64,000 nucleotides of DNA from Antrihabitans cavernicola (GTDB taxonomy: Bacteria; Actinomycetota; Actinomycetes; Mycobacteriales; Mycobacteriaceae): the NCBI RefSeq assembly GCF_008297975.1, contig NZ_VLNY01000006.1:186001-250000 (forward strand), given 5' to 3'. Below, one piece after another: positions 9,843-18,977 of this stretch (positions within the stretch are counted from its first letter, which is position 1; every line of letters starts with the position of its first letter). The position numbers were made by a program, and so were the translations under genes. The notes beneath the pieces were generated by a model. That model was not told where the DNA came from and did not search any database. It saw nothing but the letters and a program-made list of their open reading frames with translations.

Positions 9843-11255
9843 CTAGGTCCCCAATACGTAGGGGGACACCGAGCTTCGGTGCTCGCTGATGTCGAGCTCC
9901 CTGCCTAGCGGCGGAAAGGCTCGCTGCGGGCAGTTGGCGCGCTCGCAGACGCGGCAGCCTGCACCGATCGGTGTGGCTGCGGCGTCGTCGAGGTCGAGGC
10001 CGTCGGCGTAGACGACCCGACCGGCGTGCCGCAGTTCGCAACCGAGTCCGATCGCAAATGTCTTGCCCGGCTGGCCGTATCGCGCGGCGCGCCGCTCGAC
10101 GGTCCTTGCCACCCAGAGGTACTTGCGACCGTCGGGCATCTGCGCGATCTGCGTCATGATCTTGCCGGGATAAGCGAACGTCTCGTACACGTTCCAGAGC
10201 GGGCATGTGCCGCCGCTCGACGAAAAATGAAAACCTGTGGCCGACTGGCGTTTCGACATGTTGCCTGCGCGATCGACGCGAACGAACGAGAACGGCACGC
10301 CACGTAGCTTCGGTCGTTGCAACGTGGACAGTCGGTGACAGATCGTCTCGTAGCTCTGTGCGAACGAGGCGGAGAGTCGCTCGATGTCGTACTTGAAATC
10401 CTCTGCCACCTCGTGGAATTGGCCGTACGGAAGCACAGTGGCGGCGGCGAAGTAGTTGGCCAGTCCGAGCAACGCCAACCTGCGGGAGGCCTCGGATGCG
10501 AAGTTGCCCTCGTCGACCAGTCGCTGGAGCAGGTCGCCGTACTCGAGGTAGGCGAGTTCGGCAGCGAACTTGAACAACTTCTGCCCGCCGGACAGGTGTG
10601 GTGAGATCTCGAGAACCCGCTCGTCCGGGTCGTATCGGTGCAGCACGGACTCGCCCATGTCGATACGCTGTACGATCTGCACGTCGTGCACCGAGCGCAG
10701 GCGCTTCGCGATCTCGCCGGCGATATCGCCTCGGTGGAACCGTAGCCGGGTTGTCAGATCTTCTGCCGCCGTGTCCAATTCGTGCAAGTAGTTCTGGCGC
10801 TGGTAGAAGTAGTCGCGGACTTCCTCGTGCGGCCTGCTGATGGACCCACTGCCGCTGCCATCGGCGAAGCGTTCCTCGGTCGCAGCAGCCAGCTGAGCGG
10901 TGGTGTTGTGATAGCGACGGTGCATGTTGACGATTGCGCGCGCCATCGTGGGGTGCGACGACACCATCTCGGCGATTTCCTGCGCGTCGGAGGAGATGCC
11001 CATCTCCTGATCGAGCGCGACCTCCTGCAGCTCGGCGATCAGCCGGGTGTCGTCCTGCGACGAGAAGAACGTGGTGTCGACGCCGAACACCTCGCTGATC
11101 CTGAGTAGGACCGGAACGGACAGTGGACGCACGTCGTGCTCGATCTGGTTCAGATAACTCGCCGAGATTTCCAGCGACTGCGCGAGAGCGACCTGGCTCA
11201 TCCCGCGTTCGGTCCGCAATTGGCGCAATCGGGCACCGACGAAGGTCTTGGACAC
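9843..11255 (-). CDS. ramB: RamB-type regulator of acetate/glyoxylate metabolism
   Basis: 470 residues. An N-terminal XRE helix-turn-helix (about 10-65, GMSQVALAQSLEISASYLNQIE) is followed by an IrrE-like domain and a C-terminal DUF2083-type domain with the Cys cluster CRVCERANCPQRAFPP. This is the architecture and length of RamB (Rv0465c), which represses isocitrate lyase genes in mycobacteria and corynebacteria; the target icl is 20 kb downstream here. The gene is divergent from a LysR gene over a 72-bp gap that carries TTTGC-N7-GCAAA and a TTAGCAA box, the latter also repeated upstream of icl, suggesting autoregulation and icl control. Confidence 0.9.
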   Translation of the reverse strand: MSKTFVGARLRQLRTERGMSQVALAQSLEISASYLNQIEHDVRPLSVPVLLRISEVFGVDTTFFSSQDDTRLIAELQEVALDQEMGISSDAQEIAEMVSSHPTMARAIVNMHRRYHNTTAQLAAATEERFADGSGSGSISRPHEEVRDYFYQRQNYLHELDTAAEDLTTRLRFHRGDIAGEIAKRLRSVHDVQIVQRIDMGESVLHRYDPDERVLEISPHLSGGQKLFKFAAELAYLEYGDLLQRLVDEGNFASEASRRLALLGLANYFAAATVLPYGQFHEVAEDFKYDIERLSASFAQSYETICHRLSTLQRPKLRGVPFSFVRVDRAGNMSKRQSATGFHFSSSGGTCPLWNVYETFAYPGKIMTQIAQMPDGRKYLWVARTVERRAARYGQPGKTFAIGLGCELRHAGRVVYADGLDLDDAAATPIGAGCRVCERANCPQRAFPPLGRELDISEHRSSVSPYVLGT

Positions 11256-11297
11256 AGGTCAACGCTAGGTCCGGTTGTCGACGTTCGCAACAGTAGA

Positions 11298-11314
11298 TTT
11301 GCAGCATTAGCAAA
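11298..11314. promoter_or_regulatory. Candidate RamB autoregulatory site
   Basis: TTTGC (11298-11302) and GCAAA (11310-11314) form an inverted repeat with a 7-base spacer in the ramB/LysR divergent promoter. It includes TTAGCAA at 11307-11313, the heptamer found three times upstream of icl. RamB sites reported in Corynebacterium contain TTTGCAAA-like cores, so the assignment is plausible but untested. Confidence 0.45.
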
Positions 11315-11327
11315 CTAAGTTCGAGTC

Positions 11328-12326
11328 ATGGATCTGCGCCAGATGGAGTACTTCCTCGCGGTCGTCGACTGCGGGGGAGTCACTCGTGCTGCGGCGCACC
11401 TCCAGGTGGCGCAACCGTCGTTGTCGCAGGCGGTCCGCAAGCTCGAGAAGAGTCTCGGCACCGAATTGTTCCATCGGGTCGGACGTGGGTTGGTACTGTC
11501 GCCCGCGGGCGAGGCGCTCGTCGGCCCTGCGCGGGCAATCCTGCGCGACGTCGAGTCCGCCGAGAACGCGGTGCGCAACGTCGGCGCGATGCGCGGTGGC
11601 AGCATCGACATCGCATCTCTGTCCGACTTGTCGTCGGATCCGTTGTCGGTCTGGGTCGCCAAGTTTCGCCAGCGGTACCCGGACGTCCGCTTCCGAATCG
11701 AAGATCGCGACGAGATGTCCGACGTCGTGTCGCTCGTCCGTTCCGGAGCCTGCGAGCTGGGCATCCTGTCGTTGCCGTTGCCCACCGACGAACTCGAGGG
11801 CGAGGCGCTGATCGATCAGCAATTGGTGCTGGTGTGTCCACCCGGAACGGAAGAGCGCTGGCCGAGTCCGGTACCGATCGAAAGTCTCTCGCGAGTGCAG
11901 TTCGTGATGGGCGAACGAGGTACGGCAACAAGAGATTTCATCGAGCAATCCTTGCGTGAGCGTGGAATCGAACCCGAGATCGCGGTCGAGGTCCGCCAAC
12001 GCGGTGCAGTGCTGCCGATCGTCCTCGCGGGCGGCGGGGTGTCGATCGTCGCGCTGCGCAGCGGTCTCGACGCGATGATGCGTGGTGGTGTGGTGCGTGA
12101 ACTCGCGCCCGGATTGACCCGAAGCATGGGAGTGGTCCACCGGCCGGGCCGGATCACGGTTGCCTCGGCCGAGTTCGTCAGTTGCGCAAAGGCTTCCATC
12201 GCGGACTTCGCACGATCCGTCGACGACTACATGAAGCAGGGTTTGTCGCTCGTCGACGCCGCGAAGGTCACTCGCGACGAGGGCGATCGTGTGATGCGGG
12301 AGCTCACGCGAGAGATGCATAGGTAA
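11328..12326 (+). CDS. LysR-family transcriptional regulator
   Basis: 332 residues. Winged helix-turn-helix at residues 1-60 (MEYFLAVVDCGGVTRAAAHL, QPSLSQAVRKLE), then a periplasmic-binding-like effector domain to about 290 and a somewhat long C-terminal tail. It is immediately upstream of, and on the same strand as, a six-gene acyl-CoA degradation operon, and is the obvious local regulator. A perfect inverted repeat begins at the base after its stop codon. Acyl-CoA or carboxylic acid effectors are typical for such neighbours; none can be named here. Confidence 0.88.
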   Translation: MDLRQMEYFLAVVDCGGVTRAAAHLQVAQPSLSQAVRKLEKSLGTELFHRVGRGLVLSPAGEALVGPARAILRDVESAENAVRNVGAMRGGSIDIASLSDLSSDPLSVWVAKFRQRYPDVRFRIEDRDEMSDVVSLVRSGACELGILSLPLPTDELEGEALIDQQLVLVCPPGTEERWPSPVPIESLSRVQFVMGERGTATRDFIEQSLRERGIEPEIAVEVRQRGAVLPIVLAGGGVSIVALRSGLDAMMRGGVVRELAPGLTRSMGVVHRPGRITVASAEFVSCAKASIADFARSVDDYMKQGLSLVDAAKVTRDEGDRVMRELTREMHR

Positions 12327-12343
12327 TTGCAGTATTTCTGCAA
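12327..12343. promoter_or_regulatory. Candidate LysR operator upstream of the MFS operon
   Basis: Perfect inverted repeat TTGCAG-TATTT-CTGCAA directly after the LysR stop codon and about 160 bp before the MFS start. Position just upstream of a promoter-like pair fits an activator site. Confidence 0.45.
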
Positions 12344-12355
12344 CCTTTTTAGTCT

Positions 12356-12384
12356 TTGACCCAATGGGTTCGTTTCACTTGAAT
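12356..12384 (+). promoter_or_regulatory. Candidate sigma-A promoter of the MFS-thiolase operon
   Basis: TTGACC (12356-12361) and TTGAAT (12379-12384) are separated by 17 bases and lie 13 bases after the inverted repeat at 12327-12343. The -10 element is only a moderate match. Confidence 0.35.
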
Positions 12385-12502
12385 GGTGTGTACCCCATCA
12401 CATCGCCAGGGTGCACGTCGGATCCATCACAGTCGGTTTCTCGGCCGTCGACCTGCTCGCCACCCACGCCGGTGTCCCGTTCTCGTCACCGAAGGAACCA
12501 CC

Positions 12503-13816
12503 ATGACTCAGACAGCTGTGCAGACGGACAGGTCGATGCGACCTGTGCGGCCGGCACGGATGCGACGTGCCTGGATCGTCACCGGCCTGCTCGTCGTGTT
12601 CATGCTCATCAACAACGCCGACAAGACGGTCATCGCCTTCGGCGGTGTGCAGATCCAAAGGGATTTGGGCATCTCGCCCGAGCAGTTCGGCGTGATCCAG
12701 AGCGGTTTCTTCTGGTTGTTCGCCGCGGGCGCTCTCATCTTCGGTGCTCTCTCGTCACGAGTGAGCACCCGGTGGTTGCTCGCCGGCCTCATGCTCACCT
12801 GGGTGCTGACCATGATTCCACTCCTCGGCACCGTCGGATTCGGTGTGCTGCTGACGTGCAGGGTGGTTCTCGGTTTCGCCGAAGGGCCGGCGTTCGCCTT
12901 GGCCAATCACGCTGTCCACTCCTGGTTTCCGGCCGAGAAGCGCGCCTTGGCAGGTGGCGTCGTCTCCGCGGGTGCGTCGGTGGGCACGCTCCTTGCAGCA
13001 CCGGTGATCACCTGGATCATCGTGACCTGGACCTGGCACGCAGCCTTCTACGCACTGATCGCCTTGGGCCTCGTCTGGACGGTCGCCTGGCTGGTGCTGG
13101 GACGTGGCGGCCCGGACGAGACAGTCGCAAGTGCGCCGACAACGGTCCAGCAGTCGGTCGACGCACCGTACCGAGTGATCCTGAAGACCGGAACGGTCAT
13201 CGGAATCGCGCTGCTGATGTTCTGCTCGTACTGGTCGACAGCGTTGAAGGTGGCGTGGTTGCCGGTGTACCTCACCGACGGTCTGCACTACAGCACGATC
13301 ACAACCGGCCGACTCGTCATGATTCCGTACGGCCTTGCAGCTGTCGGTGCAATCGCAGCCGGTTGGGCATCGAATCGCATGCTCGCACGGGGGATTTCCC
13401 GCCGAGTCGCGCGTGGCTACCTCTCCACCGCGCTCGTAGCCGGCGCAGGTGTCTGCATGGCGGCGTTCACAGTCATGCAGGGCGGAGCACTGCAGATCAT
13501 CACGATCTCGCTGGCCTTCTCGCTGAACACCGCCGCCTACGGCGTAGCGCTCTCTGCGGTCGCAGATGTCGTCCAATCGCGTAAGCGGGGAATGATTCTC
13601 GGTGGTCTCGGTGCCGTCGCAAGTGTGTCCGGTATGGTCGCCCCGCTGCTGTTGGGCTTCTGCGTCGGCGGTGCTGCCGGTGCCGCTGCGGGCTACGGGA
13701 CAGGCTTCCTGATCAGCGGCGTCCTGATGGTCGTCGGCAGTGTGGTTGCCGGATTCATTATCGACCCCGACCGCGATATCGCCCACGTTCGTGACCAGGT
13801 CGCGGTGTCGGCATGA
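12503..13816 (+). CDS. MFS transporter, probable carboxylate importer
   Basis: 437 residues with about 12 hydrophobic segments and the FGALSSRVSTRWLL loop between helices 2 and 3, as in the anion:cation symporter type of the major facilitator superfamily. It is the first gene of an operon of acyl-CoA chemistry and shares its stop with the next start (ATGA at 13813-13816), so it most likely imports the acid degraded by the operon. ATG start preceded by GAAGGA. Substrate not identifiable from sequence. Confidence 0.85.
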   Translation: MTQTAVQTDRSMRPVRPARMRRAWIVTGLLVVFMLINNADKTVIAFGGVQIQRDLGISPEQFGVIQSGFFWLFAAGALIFGALSSRVSTRWLLAGLMLTWVLTMIPLLGTVGFGVLLTCRVVLGFAEGPAFALANHAVHSWFPAEKRALAGGVVSAGASVGTLLAAPVITWIIVTWTWHAAFYALIALGLVWTVAWLVLGRGGPDETVASAPTTVQQSVDAPYRVILKTGTVIGIALLMFCSYWSTALKVAWLPVYLTDGLHYSTITTGRLVMIPYGLAAVGAIAAGWASNRMLARGISRRVARGYLSTALVAGAGVCMAAFTVMQGGALQIITISLAFSLNTAAYGVALSAVADVVQSRKRGMILGGLGAVASVSGMVAPLLLGFCVGGAAGAAAGYGTGFLISGVLMVVGSVVAGFIIDPDRDIAHVRDQVAVSA

Positions 13817-15003
13817 TCATCGACAAGCCACTCGACGGTGTTCGCGTCGTCGACTTCGGTCAGTTCATCGCCGCCCCCGCAGCAACCCAGGTCCTCGCGG
13901 ATCTCGGTGCCGACGTCATCAAGGTGGAGCCGCTGCACGGTGAGTCCGCCCGCGGCATCGGCCCGGCCGGCGAGGCCATGCTCCAGAACTACAACCGCGG
14001 AAAGCGTGCCATCGCACTGGATCTCAAGGATCCTAAGGCGCAGGAGATCGCTCGCAAGCTGATCGCGAGTGCGGACGTCGTCGTCCAGAACATGCGTCCC
14101 GGCGTGATGGAGTCCTTCGGGCTCGGTGCCGACGAGGTCCTGGCAGAGCATCCCTGGATGGTCTACGCGACCGTCAGTGGCTTCGGCCTGCACGGCCCGT
14201 CGAAGTTGCGTCCCGGGCTCGACATCGCGGCCCAGGCGGAGAGCGGAATGATGTGGGTCACCGGCGAAGCCGACGGCGAACCGCAGAAGGTGGGATCTCA
14301 GATCGTCGACGCCGCAAGCGGTTACGTCTGTGCTCAGGCAATTCTCGCTGCGTACATCCGTCGGCTGCGGACCGGCGAAGGTGACACCGTCGAGGTGTCG
14401 CTGCTCGAGGTCGCGATCCATCTGCAGGCCACCAATTGGGGTCAGTACTTGATCACCGGCAAGGAGCCGATGCGAAAGGGCAACGGCCAGGCGGCCATTG
14501 CGCCCGCCGCGGATGTGATGACGACCAAAGACGGCAGTCTGGTGTTGTCGGCCTACTCGGACGTGCATTTCGTCCGGCTGTGCCGACTCATCGGTCGCCC
14601 GGACGTCGCGGAAGATCCGCGATTCGCGAACAATGCGCTGCGCGTGCAGAACCGGCCGGCGATGCTTGCAGAGTTGCGCGCCGCCTTCTCGACGATGACC
14701 AGCGACGAGGCCATGACGTTGCTGACGACCAACGGGGTGGTCGCGGGAAAGATCAACACCTACCCCGAGGTCATGCGCAGCGCCGATGTCGAGGCAACGG
14801 GTCTGTTCATCGAGGTCAACGACACGGACGGGATGTCGACCACGACCCTCGGGTCACCGTGGCATCTCGGCAGCCTGCCCAAGTTCTCCAGCCAGGGTGA
14901 CCCTGCCCTCGGTCAACACACCGCCGACGTTTTGGCAGAGCTCGGCTACTCGAGCGCCGCAGTCGATGCACTGACGGCCGACAAGGTCGTCGGCGTCCGC
15001 TAG
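13813..15003 (+). CDS. CaiB/BaiF family CoA-transferase
   Basis: 396-residue family III CoA-transferase that would move CoA from a donor thioester to the imported acid. The family start (PLDGVRVVDFGQFIAAP, with GADVIKVEPL) and the LDLKDP segment are clear; the catalytic Asp of the family corresponds to the Asp in GLDIAAQAESG. Four-base overlap with the MFS gene supports coupling of uptake and activation without ATP use. In other bacteria such enzymes act on carnitine, succinate-linked or bile-acid CoA esters; the acid here is unknown. Confidence 0.88.
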   Translation: MIIDKPLDGVRVVDFGQFIAAPAATQVLADLGADVIKVEPLHGESARGIGPAGEAMLQNYNRGKRAIALDLKDPKAQEIARKLIASADVVVQNMRPGVMESFGLGADEVLAEHPWMVYATVSGFGLHGPSKLRPGLDIAAQAESGMMWVTGEADGEPQKVGSQIVDAASGYVCAQAILAAYIRRLRTGEGDTVEVSLLEVAIHLQATNWGQYLITGKEPMRKGNGQAAIAPAADVMTTKDGSLVLSAYSDVHFVRLCRLIGRPDVAEDPRFANNALRVQNRPAMLAELRAAFSTMTSDEAMTLLTTNGVVAGKINTYPEVMRSADVEATGLFIEVNDTDGMSTTTLGSPWHLGSLPKFSSQGDPALGQHTADVLAELGYSSAAVDALTADKVVGVR

Positions 15004-15036
15004 CGATCAACTTCACGCACGCACTAAGGAAACACC

Positions 15037-16188
15037 ATGCAACGCACCATCTTCACCGAAGACCACGACGCTTTCCGGGACTCGGTTCGCCAGTTCATCG
15101 CCAAGGAGATCACCCCGAATCTGCCCGAGTGGGAGGCCCAGGGCTTCATCCCTCGCGACTTCTACAAGAAAACAGCCGAGATCGGCATCAATGGGCTACA
15201 GGTGCCCGAGGAATACGGGGGCGGCGGTATCGACAGCTTCCTGTTCAACACCGTCGTCTACGAGGAGATCGGTTACGCCGCAGCGTCGCTCGGTGGTTTC
15301 CAGGTGCACCTCAACACTGTGTTGCCCTACTTCCTGGAGTACTGCAATGACGAGCAGCGTCGTCGTTGGTTCCCCAGCTTCGCCGACGGTGGACTGGTCA
15401 GCGCCATTGCGATGACCGAGCCCGGCATCGGCTCCGATCTTGCCGGCGTCACCACCACCGCCGCAGTGCGCGACGGTGACGACTACGTTCTCAACGGGAA
15501 CAAGACCTTCATCACCGGCGGCATCAATGCCGACCTGGTGATCGTGGTCGCGCGGACGTCGAAGGATCCCGAAAATCGTCGTAAAGGCTTGTCGCTGTTG
15601 GTCGTCGAAGGTGACATGGCCGGATTCATCCGTGGCCGCAACCTGCACAAGATCGGTATGAAGTCCTCCGACACAGCCGAATTGACCTTCGACAACGTCC
15701 GTGTGCCTGTGCGAAATCTGCTCGGTGCGGAGGGTGCGGCCTTCGGCATGCTCGCGCACAACCTGCCGCAGGAACGGCTCTCGATCGCGATCACCGGCAT
15801 TGCAACCGCCACTGCCGCAGTGAATCTCGCCATCGACTATGCCAAGGAACGACAGGTCTTCGGCAAGCCGCTGGCCGATTTCCAGAACACCAAATTCGTT
15901 CTCGCCGAGTGCTCGACGGAAATTCAGGCCGGGCAGGCGCTGATCGATCAGGCGCTCATCGCGTTGGACGCAGGCACTCTCACTCCCGCGGACGCGGCCA
16001 GGGTCAAGCTGTTCTGCACGGAGGTGCAGGCGCGCGTGATCGACAAGTGCCTGCAGGTGCACGGCGGCTACGGCTACATGAGCGAGTACCCGATCGCGCG
16101 GCTGTACGCCGACGCCCGCGTCACTCGCATCTTCGGCGGCACCAGCGAGGTCATGAAGAGCGTCATCTCCAAGTCGATGGGACTCTAG
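15037..16188 (+). CDS. Acyl-CoA dehydrogenase
   Basis: 383 residues, the usual length for short/medium-chain acyl-CoA dehydrogenases. FAD/substrate motifs AIAMTEPGIGSDLAG and the C-terminal GGTSEVMK (Glu as catalytic base) are present, as is RVTRIFGG. It introduces the alpha-beta double bond in the activated acid. Third gene of the operon; 33 bp from the CoA-transferase and 2 bp before the SDR. Confidence 0.9.
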   Translation: MQRTIFTEDHDAFRDSVRQFIAKEITPNLPEWEAQGFIPRDFYKKTAEIGINGLQVPEEYGGGGIDSFLFNTVVYEEIGYAAASLGGFQVHLNTVLPYFLEYCNDEQRRRWFPSFADGGLVSAIAMTEPGIGSDLAGVTTTAAVRDGDDYVLNGNKTFITGGINADLVIVVARTSKDPENRRKGLSLLVVEGDMAGFIRGRNLHKIGMKSSDTAELTFDNVRVPVRNLLGAEGAAFGMLAHNLPQERLSIAITGIATATAAVNLAIDYAKERQVFGKPLADFQNTKFVLAECSTEIQAGQALIDQALIALDAGTLTPADAARVKLFCTEVQARVIDKCLQVHGGYGYMSEYPIARLYADARVTRIFGGTSEVMKSVISKSMGL

Positions 16189-16190
16189 AC

Positions 16191-16955
16191 GTGCAGATCA
16201 AAGGCATCAACACCGTAATCACCGGCGGCGCTTCCGGTCTCGGGCTCGCCACCGCAACCCGACTTGTCGAGGCCGGCGCCACCGTCACCTTGCTCGATCT
16301 CCCCAACTCGCCCGGCGCTGAGCAGGCCGAGGCGCTCGGCGGGGCAGCCCGCTTCGTACCGACCGACGTGATCGACGAAGACGCGGTCGCGGCGGCGTTC
16401 ACCGCAGCTGCCGAACGCGGCCCGGTGCGTGCGGTCGTGCACTGTGCCGGTCGTGGTCGGCCGATGCGCATCCTCACCAAAGAAGGCAAGGCAGCCGATC
16501 TGGAGCCGTTCGAGTCGGTGATCCGGCTCAACGTCATCGGCACCTTCAACGTGCTGCGCTACGCAGCAGAAGCGATGGCGCGCAACGAGATCGTCGACGG
16601 CGACCGCGGCGTGTGCGTGCTGACCGCATCCGTTGCGGCGTACGAGGGCCAGATCGGACAGATCAACTACGCGACGTCCAAGGCCGGTGTTGTCGGTATG
16701 ACTCTGCCTGCGGCGCGCGACCTGGCCGGCGTCGGAATCCGAGTCTGCACCATCGCTCCCGGCGTTTTCGCGACGCCGCTGCTGCTCAACGCCCGCGACG
16801 ACATTCGCGATGCGTTGGCCGCGTCGGTGCCGCACCCGCAGCGTCTGGGCGATCCGTCCGAATTCGCCTCCCTCGCAACCCACATCATCGAGAACGGCAT
16901 GCTCAACGGCGAAACCATCCGACTCGACGGCGCAATCCGGATGGCGCCCCGGTGA
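16191..16955 (+). CDS. SDR 3-hydroxyacyl-CoA dehydrogenase (type II-like)
   Basis: 254-residue classical short-chain dehydrogenase: NAD motif TGGASGLGLA, catalytic YATSK with Ser in LTASVAAYEG. Strong overall likeness to the HSD17B10/type II 3-hydroxyacyl-CoA dehydrogenase group (GRPMRILTKEG, IAPGVFATPLL). It would oxidise the hydroxyacyl-CoA made by the enoyl-CoA hydratase next door. GTG start two bases after the acyl-CoA dehydrogenase stop; its own stop overlaps the next start (GTGA at 16952-16955). Confidence 0.88.
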   Translation: MQIKGINTVITGGASGLGLATATRLVEAGATVTLLDLPNSPGAEQAEALGGAARFVPTDVIDEDAVAAAFTAAAERGPVRAVVHCAGRGRPMRILTKEGKAADLEPFESVIRLNVIGTFNVLRYAAEAMARNEIVDGDRGVCVLTASVAAYEGQIGQINYATSKAGVVGMTLPAARDLAGVGIRVCTIAPGVFATPLLLNARDDIRDALAASVPHPQRLGDPSEFASLATHIIENGMLNGETIRLDGAIRMAPR

Positions 16956-17722
16956 GCGACGAGGCGGTGGTGCTGACCGAGCGGGTGGGGCCGGTGCTGG
17001 TGATCACGCTCAACCGTCCGCAGGTGCGCAATGCGGTCGACCGGAAGGTTGCCCAATCCCTGGCTACTGCGGTGGAGCTGCTCGACTCCGATCCCGATCT
17101 GTTGGTAGGCGTGCTCGCCGGTGCGGGTGGAAACTTCTGCGCCGGAATGGATCTCAAGGCGTTTCTCCGCGGCGAGAGTCCCAACATCGAAGGGCGCGGA
17201 TTTGCCGGGCTGGTCGAGAAGCCGCCGGTGAAACCGCTGATCGCAGCTGTGGACGGTGCTGCCGTTGCCGGTGGTTTCGAGATCGTCCTTGCGGCCGACA
17301 TGGTCGTTGCCGCGCCGTCCGCCACCTTCGGTCTCCCCGAGGTTCGTCGAGGCCTCGTCGCCGCTGCGGGTGGCCTGACCAGGCTCCCGGTCCGACTTCC
17401 GCGCGGCATCGCGTTGGAGATGGTGCTCACCGGCAAGGCGATGACGGCGGATCGACTGCACCAGCACGGGTTCGTCAACAGGCTCGCGCCGGAAGGTGCG
17501 GTGCTGGCGACGTCGATCGAACTTGCCACGGAAATCGCAGCAAACGGTCCGCTGGCCGTGCAAGCCAGCAAGAGGGTGATCGACGAATCGCCGGGTTGGG
17601 CTGCGGCCGAGGCCTTCGAGCGAACTCGCCAGATCGTGATGCCGGTATTCGGTTCCAACGATGCCCGCGAAGGTGCGGCTGCGTTCACCGAACGCCGTGC
17701 CCCCGTGTGGACCGCGACGTAA
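16952..17722 (+). CDS. Enoyl-CoA hydratase/isomerase
   Basis: 256-residue crotonase-fold protein. The oxyanion-hole segments GNFCAGMDLKAF and VDGAAVAGGFEI are intact, and the Glu in LPEVRRGLV is one candidate acid/base residue; the second Glu of canonical hydratases is not obvious, so isomerase or hydratase with altered specificity is possible. GTG start overlapping the SDR stop by four bases. Confidence 0.85.
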   Translation: MSDEAVVLTERVGPVLVITLNRPQVRNAVDRKVAQSLATAVELLDSDPDLLVGVLAGAGGNFCAGMDLKAFLRGESPNIEGRGFAGLVEKPPVKPLIAAVDGAAVAGGFEIVLAADMVVAAPSATFGLPEVRRGLVAAAGGLTRLPVRLPRGIALEMVLTGKAMTADRLHQHGFVNRLAPEGAVLATSIELATEIAANGPLAVQASKRVIDESPGWAAAEAFERTRQIVMPVFGSNDAREGAAAFTERRAPVWTAT

Positions 17723-17750
17723 CCAACCAGACCGAAAGAACAGGAACATC

Positions 17751-18911
17751 ATGCGTGACGCAGTCATCGTCGAAGCCGTTCGGAGCCCGATCGGGCGACG
17801 GAAGGGCGGCCTGGCAGCAGTCCACCCGGTCGATCTGTCCGCGACCGTTCTGAACGCGCTGCTCGATCGAGTGGGCGTCGAACCAGGCGTCGTCGACGAC
17901 GTCGTGTGGGGTTGCGTCGGCCAGGTGGGGGAGCAGGCGGGCAACATCGCGCGCAACGCCGTTCTTGCCGCGGGTTGGCCGGAATCGGTGCCGGGCACCA
18001 CTATCGAGCGGCAGTGCGGATCCAGCCAGCAGGCGTTGCACTTCGCAGCTGCGGGCGTCATTTCGGGGCAGTACGACATCGCCGTCGCAGGTGGTGTCGA
18101 GTCGATGAACCGCATTCCGATGGGATCGGCCCGTCGCGTCGGCCTCGGCGATCCGAACAGCGACGCGATCAAGCAGCGCTACGAGGGCATCGAGTTCAAT
18201 CAGATTCGTGGCGCCGAAGTCCTCGCCACCAAATACGACCTGAGCCGCACGTGGCTCGACGAATACAGCTTGCGTTCGCACGAGCGTGCCGCGGCAGCCG
18301 TGGACGACGGCCGGTTCACCGGCGAGATCGTTCCGGTCGCACTGCCGAACGGGGCGAAGCTCGAATTCGACGAGGGAATCCGTCGGGCCACGACCCTGGA
18401 CAAGTTGGGTCAGTTGGACCCGATCGTCCCCGAGAACGGGCGCGTCACTGCGGGCAACGCATCGCAGATCTCCGACGGTGCCGCAGCACTGCTGGTGATG
18501 TCGAGCGAACGTGCGCGGCAACTGGGGCTGAACCCGATCGCGCGAGTCCACGCAGCGACCGTCGTCGGCTGCGATCCGGTCACCATGTTGGAAGGTCCGG
18601 TTCCCGCCACCGCGAAAGTGCTGGAGCGGGCACATCTGACGCTCGACGATATCGGCGCATTCGAGGTCAACGAGGCCTTCGCCAGCGTCGTCGGCGCGTG
18701 GCTGCGGGCGACCGGCGTCGCGGATTCGCGCGTGAACGCCCTCGGTGGTGCCATTGCGCTGGGTCATCCGCTCGGCGGATCCGGCGCACGATTGGCGACG
18801 ACCCTGGTTCACCACATGCGCACCGAAGGCCTTCGCTACGGGCTGCAGACCATGTGCGAGGGCGGCGGCATGGCCAACGCAACCATCTTCGAGAACCTGA
18901 CCGTCGCCTGA
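17751..18911 (+). CDS. Acetyl-CoA acetyltransferase (thiolase)
   Basis: 386 residues; catalytic Cys in ERQCGSSQQA (about 88), His in ALGHPLGGSG and Cys in MCEGGGMAN complete the thiolase triad. Performs the thiolytic cleavage closing the cycle of the preceding four enzymes. ATG with AACAGGAAC upstream. Last gene of the operon, which thus contains import, CoA activation, dehydrogenation, hydration, oxidation and thiolysis in one transcript. Confidence 0.92.
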   Translation: MRDAVIVEAVRSPIGRRKGGLAAVHPVDLSATVLNALLDRVGVEPGVVDDVVWGCVGQVGEQAGNIARNAVLAAGWPESVPGTTIERQCGSSQQALHFAAAGVISGQYDIAVAGGVESMNRIPMGSARRVGLGDPNSDAIKQRYEGIEFNQIRGAEVLATKYDLSRTWLDEYSLRSHERAAAAVDDGRFTGEIVPVALPNGAKLEFDEGIRRATTLDKLGQLDPIVPENGRVTAGNASQISDGAAALLVMSSERARQLGLNPIARVHAATVVGCDPVTMLEGPVPATAKVLERAHLTLDDIGAFEVNEAFASVVGAWLRATGVADSRVNALGGAIALGHPLGGSGARLATTLVHHMRTEGLRYGLQTMCEGGGMANATIFENLTVA

Positions 18912-18977
18912 CGCGACGAACGGTCCGTTCACTCCATCGAGCGGGGAAGTGTCGGTCGCTACGACTAGCGTTCGATT

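Noticed and set aside
9843-11255. XRE helix-turn-helix with IrrE-like domain as an antitoxin or phage repressor
   Set aside because: Length, C-terminal Cys cluster and neighbours are those of RamB; no toxin or phage gene nearby.
9028-11313. Long minus-strand frame of about 761 codons over ramB
   Set aside because: Arg-rich, low-complexity translation in another frame of ramB; no family resemblance.
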